From the NCBI GenBank assembly GCA_035258765.1, contig DATFWZ010000262.1, positions 1 to 12,564 on the forward strand: DNA of 12,564 nt, written 5' to 3'. This document shows, piece by piece, positions 7,170 to 12,564 of the stretch (position 1 is the stretch's first letter; every line of letters starts with the position of its first letter). The stretch is from SIAJ01 sp035258765 (lineage in GTDB: Bacteria; Planctomycetota; Planctomycetia; Gemmatales; Gemmataceae). The notes under the pieces are model-generated. The model was given only the letters and a program-made list of their open reading frames with translations. It ran no database searches and was not told the origin of the DNA. The position numbers and the translations under genes were made by a program.

Positions 7170-7174
7170 GGAGA
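7170..7174 (+). promoter_or_regulatory. Ribosome binding site favouring a TTG start for the hemolysin III-family gene
   Basis: GGAGA is followed 5 nt later by TTG at 7180, and the encoded protein there starts just before the conserved N-terminal helix. The upstream GTG (7108) and ATG (7117) have no comparable site. Confidence 0.45.
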
Positions 7175-7179
7175 CCGGT

Positions 7180-7890
7180 TTGAACACCTTGCGCGACCCC
7201 TTCGCCTCCGCCTCCCACTTGTTGATGGCCCTGGTCGCGGTGGTTGCGGCGCTCTTCCTCGTCCGCATCACGCGCGGGGAGCAGCCGCGACGGCTGTGCG
7301 CAATGGTTTTCGGCGCGTGCACGGTCATTCTGTACTCGTCAAGCGGTCTGTACCACGCCCTGCAACTTCCGGCGGACGACCTGCGGCTCTACCAGAAGCT
7401 CGACATGAGCGCGATCTACCTGATGATCGCGGGTACCGCGACGCCGATCATCGCCTTGCTGCTCCACGGCCGGTTTCGGGTGGCATTGCTCGTCGGGGAA
7501 TGGGCGTTCGCGGTCGTCGGCATCGCGGCGCTTTGGCTATTGCCGAAGCCGGCCCACGCGGTCATGGTCGGGCTCTACCTCGGAATGGGCTGGCTGGCCA
7601 CGGCCGGGCTGTGGCACTACTGGAAGGCCACCGGCTGGCGCGGGATGGCTTGGGCGATGACCGGGGCCGCGTTCTACACCGGCGGGGCCGTCATCGAATT
7701 GGCAAACTGGCCGGTCCTGTGGCCGGGAGTGATCCGGTCGCACGAGCTACTGCACATCTGCGACATCGGCGGTACCGCGTGCCACCTGGTGTTTATTGCC
7801 CGGTTTGTGCTCCCATACCGGGCGCCCGCGTTGCGACTGGTGCGAAGAGTTAGAAAGCCCGCGACGTTTGCGGTACCTGTGGAAGCGTGA
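7180..7890 (+). CDS. Hemolysin III / PAQR-family membrane protein (TrhA-like)
   Basis: A membrane protein of about 236 aa with roughly seven hydrophobic helices, of the hemolysin III (YqfA/TrhA) branch of the progestin/adipoQ receptor superfamily. Family metal-site residues are present: SSSGLYH with H59, KLDMS with D75, and H188-ELL-H192 near the last helix. In this superfamily these bind zinc in the membrane and are tied to hydrolase-like activity. Bacterial members are linked to membrane lipid homeostasis, and true haemolysis is not established for most. The start is uncertain. I prefer TTG at 7180, which has a good ribosome binding site and begins right before the conserved RDPFASASHLL segment. 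GTG at 7108 or ATG at 7117 would add 21-24 Arg/Gly-rich residues. The gene is divergent from prfA. Confidence 0.85.
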   Translation: MNTLRDPFASASHLLMALVAVVAALFLVRITRGEQPRRLCAMVFGACTVILYSSSGLYHALQLPADDLRLYQKLDMSAIYLMIAGTATPIIALLLHGRFRVALLVGEWAFAVVGIAALWLLPKPAHAVMVGLYLGMGWLATAGLWHYWKATGWRGMAWAMTGAAFYTGGAVIELANWPVLWPGVIRSHELLHICDIGGTACHLVFIARFVLPYRAPALRLVRRVRKPATFAVPVEA

Positions 7891-7916
7891 CAAAATGCGG
7901 TTTTGCCCCTTCCTCC

Positions 7917-7945
7917 TTGACCGCACTCCGCGGCGCGGGTATCCC
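7917..7945 (+). promoter_or_regulatory. Possible promoter for the lipoprotein gene
   Basis: TTGACC (7917-7922) and TATCCC (7940-7945) are separated by 17 bp. The -35 box is good and the -10 box poor. They lie about 40-65 nt upstream of the lipoprotein start. Tentative. Confidence 0.22.
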
Positions 7946-7984
7946 CGCCACTAACCAAAGGGTTTCAATCAATTCGGGACAAGG

Positions 7985-8833
7985 ATGTCCTCGATGCGCC
8001 TCGTGGGCGGGTTTCTCGTCGGCATCGCAGCGCTTGTGCTCGCCGGTTGCTTTCGTACCGGCGGGGGCGTCACGCATTCGTCTTCGCAATACCAGCTTCT
8101 CCACCCGACGACGGACACGGACACGGCTTACCTCGAATACGTCGTCATCGAGCGGACCGAGGGCGGCGAGGAGATCAACCGCCGGGCGTGGGATCGCGTG
8201 GACGAGCAGATGCTCCCATTCGAGACGCGTCGGGTGCTGGAATCCGCCGGCCTGCGGGTGGGCGTGACGAGCGACACGGCCCCCGGGCCCCTGAGGCGGC
8301 TAATCGAGGACCCGCGGACCAATCGGGGCCACCGCGGCCGCACCTTCGCCCTCGAAAAGCCGGCCGAATTGCATGTCAGCGGCGCGCTCGAGCGCGCCGC
8401 CTTCCCGATCCCGGGCGCCGACGACGGCCCGGCTCGATTTGCCCGCCCGTTCGTCCAACTCGGGTTTGACTTAACTGTCCGGGACGCGGCCGACGGCAGG
8501 GCGCTAGTGCAGCTCGTTCCCTGGGCGCGGTACCGCGACCGCGCTTTGTTGCTGCCCAACGACCCGGACGGCCGCCGGGACCAGACGACCGAAACGTTCC
8601 CGGGCGCGGCGTTCGACGTGACAATTTCGCCGAATGAGCTGCTCGTGATCGGCACCGACTCCTACTGGGAGGACACGTTCGGGCACGCGGCGTTCACGGA
8701 GACGCTGGAGGACCGGCGCGTGCAGCGGCTACTCGTCCTGCGGGCGGTCGTCGTGCACGCCGAGCGCCCGGCGACGGGTAGGTTGTCAGCGCTCCCGCTC
8801 GCGTCCCAGGCCGCATCCGCCCCGCGACCCTGA
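7985..8833 (+). CDS. Lipoprotein of unknown function (planctomycete-type)
   Basis: A 282-aa exported lipoprotein. It has a short N-terminus with Arg5, a hydrophobic core, and the lipobox ALVLAGC with Cys22 as the likely lipidation site, followed by a Gly/Ser-rich linker. The mature part reads like one globular domain. A segment near residues 48-92 runs AYLEYVVIERTEGGEEINRR, then WDRVDEQ and VLESAGLRVGV. From memory, this pattern (a 'value-of-verbs' beta strand, W-x(3)-DEQ, then LE-x-GLRVG) recurs in uncharacterised planctomycete lipoproteins. I cannot name a function or catalytic residue. Start choice: ATG at 7985 or ATG at 7994. The latter has AAGGA (7981-7985) 8 nt upstream and would give 279 aa with Cys19; either keeps the signal intact. 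It follows the hemolysin III-family gene by 94 bp and may have its own promoter. Confidence 0.75.
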   Translation: MSSMRLVGGFLVGIAALVLAGCFRTGGGVTHSSSQYQLLHPTTDTDTAYLEYVVIERTEGGEEINRRAWDRVDEQMLPFETRRVLESAGLRVGVTSDTAPGPLRRLIEDPRTNRGHRGRTFALEKPAELHVSGALERAAFPIPGADDGPARFARPFVQLGFDLTVRDAADGRALVQLVPWARYRDRALLLPNDPDGRRDQTTETFPGAAFDVTISPNELLVIGTDSYWEDTFGHAAFTETLEDRRVQRLLVLRAVVVHAERPATGRLSALPLASQAASAPRP

Positions 8834-8841
8834 ACCTCTCG

Positions 8842-8869
8842 CCGACCGGTTCTCTCATTTCCCGACCGG
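8842..8869. repeat. Direct repeat CCGACCGG x2 in the rtcA upstream region
   Basis: CCGACCGG occurs at 8842-8849 and again at 8862-8869, start to start 20 bp, close to two helical turns. The second copy lies just upstream of the -10-like TAGAAT (8872-8877) before rtcA. It could be an operator, but such octamers are not rare in GC-rich DNA. Confidence 0.35.
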
Positions 8870-8871
8870 CC

Positions 8872-8877
8872 TAGAAT
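8872..8877 (+). promoter_or_regulatory. Possible -10 element for rtcA, implying a very short leader
   Basis: TAGAAT matches 5 of 6 consensus bases. Transcription would begin near 8884, only a few bases before the TTG (8887) and ATG (8893) start candidates, so the mRNA could be nearly leaderless. This fits the absence of a ribosome binding site. No good -35 box is seen. Confidence 0.25.
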
Positions 8878-8892
8878 CGGCGTTACTTGCGC

Positions 8893-9924
8893 ATGCTCGA
8901 CATCGACGGCTCCTTCGGTGAAGGCGGCGGGCAGATCGTCCGCTCCGCGTTGGCCCTGTCGCTCCTGACGGGGAAGCCATTCCGCATGCGCAACGTCCGG
9001 GCACGGCGGAAGCCGAAGCCGGGACTACAACCGCAGCACCTGATGTCCGTCCGGGCCGCGGCACGGATCGGGAACGCGAAGGTGACCGGTGACTCCGTCG
9101 GGTCGAGCCAATTCACGTTCCTGCCCGAAATGGTCCGGCCGGGCCGGTACGAATTCAAGATCGGCACCGCCGGCGCGACCGCCCTGGTTCTGCACACGGT
9201 CTACCTCCCCCTGGCTCTGAGTGGCGGACTGAGCGAGGTCGTCATCGAGGGCGGTACGCACAACGAAAAAGCCCCGTGCTTCCATTTCCTCGAAACGACG
9301 TGGCGGGCTTACCTGGAGCGAATGGGTTTACAGGTCGGATTGGGGATGACGCGGCCCGGGTTCTACCCTCGCGGCGGCGGCCGGATCGTCGCTCACATTC
9401 AGCAGCCAACGGACCTGCGGCCGGTCCGTCTGACCGGGACGGTGACTCACCAGTCCGCCTCAGTCCTGAGCGCAATAGCAGGACTGCCGGATCACGTCGC
9501 GAAGCGGCAAGCCAGGCGCGCGACGGTCCGCCTTCGGGATGCTGGAATCGAGCCCGAAGTCGCTTTCGAGGAGTGGGAGGGTGGTCCGGGGAGCGTTTTG
9601 GCGATCACCGTGGGCGGCGCGGTTCCGACTTTGTTCTTCGGCCTGGGCGCGCGCGGTAAGCCGGCCGAAGCCGTGGCCGACGAGGCGGCTACTGAAGCAC
9701 TGGCTCACGTCCGGGCCGGGCTGCCCGTGGACCCGCACAGCGCGGACCAGCTCCTGCTGCCGCTGGCCGTTGTCGAGGGCGAGTCCGAGTACCACGTCTC
9801 CGCGGTCACCAAGCACTTGACGACCAACGCGGCCGTGGTGCGCTTGTTCCTGGAGCGCCTGATCGAGATCGACGGCGAGGAGGGGGCTTCCGGCGTGGTG
9901 CGGGTCCGCGGCCGCGCGCTATAA
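8893..9924 (+). CDS. rtcA: RNA 3'-terminal phosphate cyclase
   Basis: A 343-aa enzyme that uses ATP to turn an RNA 3'-phosphate into a 2',3'-cyclic phosphate through a histidine-AMP intermediate. Family hallmarks are the N-terminal DGSFGEGGGQIVRSALALS, then NVRARRKPKPGLQPQHL, the central GFYPRGGG, HSADQLLLPLAV, and the nucleophile His308 in KHLTTN, which matches the position of the E. coli catalytic His309. All catalytic-looking segments are intact and the length is normal. The start is the ATG at 8893, with an in-frame TTG at 8887; neither has a clear ribosome binding site. RtcA usually works in RNA repair or processing alongside the RtcB ligase. No rtcB or rtcR is in the window, and no sigma-54 (-24/-12) promoter of the enterobacterial type was found upstream. 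The radical SAM gene follows after 27 bp, suggesting co-transcription. Confidence 0.93.
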   Translation: MLDIDGSFGEGGGQIVRSALALSLLTGKPFRMRNVRARRKPKPGLQPQHLMSVRAAARIGNAKVTGDSVGSSQFTFLPEMVRPGRYEFKIGTAGATALVLHTVYLPLALSGGLSEVVIEGGTHNEKAPCFHFLETTWRAYLERMGLQVGLGMTRPGFYPRGGGRIVAHIQQPTDLRPVRLTGTVTHQSASVLSAIAGLPDHVAKRQARRATVRLRDAGIEPEVAFEEWEGGPGSVLAITVGGAVPTLFFGLGARGKPAEAVADEAATEALAHVRAGLPVDPHSADQLLLPLAVVEGESEYHVSAVTKHLTTNAAVVRLFLERLIEIDGEEGASGVVRVRGRAL

Positions 9925-9951
9925 TGGACAGCCCTCGGACGGGAACCCCGG

Positions 9952-10560
9952 ATGCCCGAAACCCGCCTCCAAATCGCGCAGATCGTTCCTTGCACGGAGG
10001 CGGAAGGCCCTGGCAAGCGGTTCGCGTTGTGGTGCCAGGGCTGCCCCCTGCGGTGCCCGGGGTGCTGTAACCCGGAGTTCCTTCCGTTCTCCGGCGGCGA
10101 GTCGATGCTCATCTCTGAAGTATTGGCCCGCGTGGACGCGGCCCGGGCCGACGGGATCGAAGGAATTACGCTTCTGGGCGGCGAGCCGCTGGCGCATGCC
10201 GACGGGGCCGCGGCGCTCGCGGGGGACGTCCGGGGACGCGGCCTGAGCATCATGGTCTTCAGCGGCTACACGCTCGAGCAGGCCCGCGCCATGGCCGACC
10301 CGCACGTGGACGCCCTCCTGGCCCGCACCGACATCCTCGTGGACGGTCCGTACGTCCGCGAGCTCCCGGACACGACCCGGCGTTGGATCGGGTCCACGAA
10401 CCAGCGGATCCACTTCCTCACCGATCGCTACCGGGCCGACGATCCGGTCTGGCGACAGAGGAACACGCTGGAGATTCGGGTCCGCGGCGCGGAGGTCGCG
10501 GTGAATGGTTTCCCGGCGCCCCGGGCGGTAGGATTGTGGAGGAAGCCGAAGCGGATTTGA
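9952..10560 (+). CDS. NrdG-like radical SAM protein (4Fe-4S single-cluster activase type)
   Basis: A 202-aa minimal radical SAM protein. The cluster motif C31-x3-C35-x2-C38 (GCPLRCPGC) has an extra Cys39 directly after it. The SAM-binding GGE is at residues 76-78 (LLGGEPLA), followed by a VFSGYTLEQ strand typical of anaerobic ribonucleotide reductase activases (NrdG) and pyruvate formate-lyase activase relatives. Such proteins cleave S-adenosylmethionine to make a 5'-deoxyadenosyl radical that installs a glycyl radical on a partner. No nrdD-like glycyl radical enzyme is visible nearby. The sequence also begins with IAQIVPCTEAEGPGKR rather than the usual NrdG start, so the partner and reaction are unknown. 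It lies 27 bp after rtcA, probably in one operon. Confidence 0.85.
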   Translation: MPETRLQIAQIVPCTEAEGPGKRFALWCQGCPLRCPGCCNPEFLPFSGGESMLISEVLARVDAARADGIEGITLLGGEPLAHADGAAALAGDVRGRGLSIMVFSGYTLEQARAMADPHVDALLARTDILVDGPYVRELPDTTRRWIGSTNQRIHFLTDRYRADDPVWRQRNTLEIRVRGAEVAVNGFPAPRAVGLWRKPKRI

Positions 10561-10722
10561 GATGCGGCCGTGGCATTTGAAGATTGCCACGTGTGTTTGT
10601 GTCAATTTGGCAATCTTCAGCTGGGATGTCCCCCGACGTCCCCTGCCAATCTGGCACCCACGCCTGCAACGAAAGGGGTTAGGGTCAGGACCGATTAGCC
10701 GGTAGCCTGCCTCCCGGAACGC
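10561..10722. other. Structured intergenic region with TGGCA/TGCCA half-sites
   Basis: The 162-bp gap holds a perfect 12-bp inverted repeat: TGAAGATTGCCA at 10578-10589 and its complement at 10608-10619, with an 18-nt loop. Five TGGCA or TGCCA half-sites occur (10571, 10585, 10608, 10644, 10652); the last two form TGCCA-ATC-TGGCA. A direct repeat GA[T/C]GTCCCC lies at 10625-10633 and 10635-10643. No T-run follows the large stem, so an operator cluster or an RNA structure is as likely as a terminator. The AT-richer repeat arms stand out from the surrounding GC-rich DNA. Confidence 0.6.
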
Positions 10723-11802
10723 ATGAGTGAAACGCCTCAACCGAAATCGGTGTCGCGGTTCGAGGCGAACCTGCTCCGGATCCTGCGCTTCTTCCTCAAG
10801 CAGGTCCCGGCCGAGCAGGCGTTGCGGCTTGTGCACGACCGGATGGACCGGCCGCGATGCCTGAGCGCCGCGGCGGTCGATCTGGTCCGGGATTCGCTCG
10901 CGAAGGGGTGTGTCCTGTACCTGGTCCGGGCCGGGGCGTGGAAGCGGGACCGGTTCCTCCGAAACGGGGAGCCAAAGTTCGGCCGCCTGTGGGAGCGGTC
11001 AGCGGTCGAGAAGTTGACATTGTCCTTCTCGAAGCACTCTCTCGACTTCCTGATCTGGGTGACCGCGAGCAAGCCGAAGGACGAGCGGCCGGTCTGGAAA
11101 GCGGACGACAGGAACCTGACCATCGCCGACCGGCTGTTGTTCTTCCTCGCCTACGAGGCGATGCGGGGCGACTCGGACCTGGCCGCCGGCCTGCGGACAT
11201 CGCCGGTGTTCGGGGAAAACGCCCTCGTGTGGTTGGCCCACCCGAACGACTTCGCCGGCGAGAAGCCCGCCACCGTCCCGTCGTTTAACGTGTGGCTGAC
11301 CGAGCCGGGAACCTTTGTCCTGGAGGCGCTGCAGCCGGTCCTCGAACACCGCTGGCTCGAGATCGAGCGGACCAAGGGGCAAATTGGCGACTGGGCCCAG
11401 CTCAGCCAGCAGGGCCAGGCGCAGGGGCGCGTCATCGACGCGTTCACGCAGGCGGTGGATGTCGCGGGCCGCCGGGACCTGGTTCGGTTCCTGCTGGTGG
11501 TCATGAGTCGCGTCCTGGCGACCCCGGACATGGCCCCGACGTTCTGGACCGGCGGGCTGCAAGGCTCCGGCCCGCCGCGACTGGCCGACCGGCTGGAGAC
11601 GCAGCGGAATGCCTTGGCCGTGCTCCGCCAGGCGGAACGACTGCGAGGTTGGGAGCGAGCGGCGCGCCGGAGCGGATATTTGGACGAGGACTACGCGGCC
11701 AGCAAGTTCTGGCTCGGCGAGTGGGAGCGATTCCAGTTCACGACCGTCGCCGACCGGGCCGAACGCGTGTTGCAGCAGTTGGAGCCGTTACGCATCGGAT
11801 GA
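10723..11802 (+). CDS. Protein of unknown function; possible ternary-system accessory component
   Basis: A 359-aa cytoplasmic protein with no signal peptide, no membrane helix and no catalytic motif that I recognise. The sequence looks mainly helical and is rich in Trp, Arg and Leu. Segments that look conserved are RILRFFLKQVPAEQALRLV (about 19-37), LVRDSLAKGCVLYLVRAGAW (near 50-70), SFSKHSLDFLIWVTASKPKD (about 100-120) and RLLFFLAYEAMRGDSDL. From memory, this layout resembles one of the 'X' domains described in FtsH/MoxR-vWA ternary NTPase systems of multicellular bacteria; I could not verify that and it may be wrong. The start ATG at 10723 has only a weak GGAA upstream. The stop codon abuts the inverted-repeat element at 11802. 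It probably works with the following gene, which is on the same strand. Confidence 0.7.
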   Translation: MSETPQPKSVSRFEANLLRILRFFLKQVPAEQALRLVHDRMDRPRCLSAAAVDLVRDSLAKGCVLYLVRAGAWKRDRFLRNGEPKFGRLWERSAVEKLTLSFSKHSLDFLIWVTASKPKDERPVWKADDRNLTIADRLLFFLAYEAMRGDSDLAAGLRTSPVFGENALVWLAHPNDFAGEKPATVPSFNVWLTEPGTFVLEALQPVLEHRWLEIERTKGQIGDWAQLSQQGQAQGRVIDAFTQAVDVAGRRDLVRFLLVVMSRVLATPDMAPTFWTGGLQGSGPPRLADRLETQRNALAVLRQAERLRGWERAARRSGYLDEDYAASKFWLGEWERFQFTTVADRAERVLQQLEPLRIG

Positions 11803-11905
11803 CCGTAGGGAACGCCCTCCGTGGCGTTCCGCAGCCCCGGAAACACCGCGGAAGCTCTTGGAATGCCGAGGCTTCCGGAACGCCACGGAGGGCGTTCCCT
11901 ACAGT
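11802..11905. repeat. MITE-like element with 30-bp terminal inverted repeats
   Basis: The arms 11805-11831 and 11876-11902 are perfect 27-bp inverted repeats beginning GTAGGGAACGCC, extendable to 11802 and 11905 (30 bp) with one mismatch. Each arm folds by itself: GGAACGCC, a 6-nt loop, GGCGTTCC (11809-11830 and 11877-11898). The centre has a further 7-bp stem (11849-11855 with 11871-11877). At 104 bp it is non-coding and too short for a transposase, as for a MITE or REP-like cruciform. It starts on the last base of the upstream stop codon and ends 45 bp before the next start. It shares the GGGAACGC core with the four-hairpin element at 5741-5854. Confidence 0.82.
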
Positions 11906-11940
11906 GCCTTTGCCGGAATTGACTGAGGCGAGCCCGAATC

Positions 11941-11945
11941 GAGGA
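11941..11945 (+). promoter_or_regulatory. Ribosome binding site of the 189-aa gene
   Basis: GAGGA is followed by 5 nt and then ATG at 11951. It is the clearest plus-strand ribosome binding site in the right half, and it supports the reality and start of the following gene. Confidence 0.7.
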
Positions 11946-11950
11946 ATGTC

Positions 11951-12520
11951 ATGAGTCGAGCCTACCGCATCCGCGTTAAGGAGAGCATTAGCCAGGATCT
12001 GTCGGCCTCGGACGAGGTGTGCTCCGACCTGGAAATCCTCGAGATCCTGCCCGGCGACCAGATGGCCGACCTGCTCGAGGGCGAGCTGAAGGGCCGCGGA
12101 TTCGAGGAGAAGGACGGCAAACTGGTCCGCACAAAGGACGGAGTGACCGTCACCGTGGACCCGAACAAGGGCGAGGTCAGTGTCAAGGCCGAGAAGGAAG
12201 AGCACATCGAGCTGGAACAGGAGAAGGAGGGGTGGGGGTACGACGACGTCGGCCCTCGCGGCCAACAGATCCGCAAACAGCTGTCCGAGCAGGCCAAAAC
12301 GGAGCTGGAACGGCGGGCACAGCGTCAGCAGGAAAGGCTCCAGGGCGAGGCCACGGAGAAACTAGAAGGGGTCATGGGCGACGTCCGGAAGGAGCTGAAC
12401 GACGCGGTCAACTCGGTGACTCGCGAAGCCCTGAAACGAAAAGCCGCCCAGCTCGGACAGATCAAGGAAATGAGCGAGGACCCGGAGGCGGGGTCGCTGA
12501 CGATCAAAGTTGAGGTGTAA
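11951..12520 (+). CDS. Small Glu/Lys-rich protein of unknown function; possible ternary-system component
   Basis: A 189-aa soluble protein with two parts. Residues 1 to about 75 alternate strands and helices (RIRVKESISQ, LEILEILPGDQMADLLEGEL, then KGRGFEEKDGKLVR and GVTVTVDPNKGEVSVKAE), suggesting a compact alpha/beta domain. Residues about 95-165 are a highly charged helical tail rich in Glu, Gln, Lys and Arg that could form a coiled coil. The protein ends in a short strand, GSLTIKVEV. No enzymatic motif and no signal peptide are seen. From memory, this form (RIRVKES at the N-terminus, a charged helix, and a terminal SLTI-x-V strand) matches a small accessory protein found next to FtsH-like AAA+ and vWA genes in planctomycetes; this is unverified. 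Partner genes would lie beyond the right edge. The ribosome binding site is strong, and the GC and codon use match the neighbours. Confidence 0.75.
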   Translation: MSRAYRIRVKESISQDLSASDEVCSDLEILEILPGDQMADLLEGELKGRGFEEKDGKLVRTKDGVTVTVDPNKGEVSVKAEKEEHIELEQEKEGWGYDDVGPRGQQIRKQLSEQAKTELERRAQRQQERLQGEATEKLEGVMGDVRKELNDAVNSVTREALKRKAAQLGQIKEMSEDPEAGSLTIKVEV

Positions 12521-12538
12521 GTGGTGAGTGGCGGTCCT

Positions 12539-12564
12539 TCCCATAGGTCCCATAGGACGTATGG
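12539..12564. repeat. Short tandem/palindromic repeat cut by the right edge
   Basis: The 9-mer TCCCATAGG occurs twice in tandem (12539-12547 and 12548-12556), followed by a divergent ACGTATGG. The same bases can fold: CCATA and GTCC of the left arm pair with GGAC and TATGG of the right arm around loop CATA, with one G/G mismatch. It lies 19 bp after the stop of the 189-aa gene and probably continues beyond the window. Confidence 0.55.

Noticed and set aside
7026..7328. 101-residue N-terminal extension of prfA
   Set aside because: RF1 is normally about 360 aa, which the ATG at 7025 gives. The extension overlaps the divergent gene and has no homology-like pattern.
6912..7853. A 313-codon plus-strand frame covering the prfA start and the membrane-protein gene
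   Set aside because: Arg/Pro/Ala-rich translation without domains. It is out of frame with the clear hemolysin III-family protein and antisense to prfA.
8834..8892. Sigma-54 promoter for rtcA as in E. coli
   Set aside because: No GG-N10-GC element of the -24/-12 type is present at a suitable distance.
9919..10836. A 305-codon minus-strand frame across the radical SAM gene
   Set aside because: It is antisense to an intact CxxxCxxC protein, has no recognisable domains, and spans the structured gap.
11805..11902. Could the inverted repeats be a CRISPR array or a tRNA?
   Set aside because: There are only two inverted, not direct, copies with no spacers. The fold lacks tRNA arms, an anticodon loop and a CCA-end pattern.

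Overview
The window is GC-rich bacterial chromosome, most likely from the Planctomycetota and probably a Gemmataceae relative. This rests on high-GC codon use, a very large secreted S9 peptidase with proline-rich inserts, a planctomycete-style lipoprotein of unknown function, and several palindromic intergenic repeats. The assignment is inferred from sequence style; no rRNA is present to prove it. No tRNA, rRNA or CRISPR array was seen.

Left part (1-4444): the 3' end of a gene encoding zinc-ribbon repeats, probably topA, enters from the left edge and converges on a secreted S9-family serine peptidase on the minus strand. Between them sits a compact REP-associated tyrosine transposase (RAYT) unit, bounded by two related perfect palindromes. 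The left palindrome supplies the stop codons of both converging genes. Middle part (4445-7890): the S9 gene diverges from rmlB (dTDP-glucose 4,6-dehydratase). rmlB converges on prfA (peptide chain release factor 1) across a 114-bp element that folds into four hairpins. prfA diverges from a seven-helix hemolysin III/PAQR (TrhA-like) membrane protein, which is followed by a lipoprotein of unknown function.

Right part (8893-12564): four plus-strand genes follow one another. They are rtcA (RNA 3'-phosphate cyclase), an NrdG-like small radical SAM protein starting 27 bp later, a 359-aa protein of unknown function, and a 189-aa Glu/Lys-rich protein with a helical tail. Two structured intergenic regions separate them: a 162-bp stretch rich in TGGCA/TGCCA half-sites, and a 104-bp MITE-like element with 30-bp terminal inverted repeats. 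From memory, the last two proteins resemble accessory 'X' components of the planctomycete/actinomycete FtsH/MoxR-vWA 'ternary' NTPase conflict systems. If so, the window ends just as such an operon begins. That is the best candidate for an unusual system here, but it is an inference that needs a profile search and the downstream sequence.

The recurring theme is that palindromic repeat elements sit directly at gene 3' ends, where they could double as terminators or mRNA 3'-end structures.
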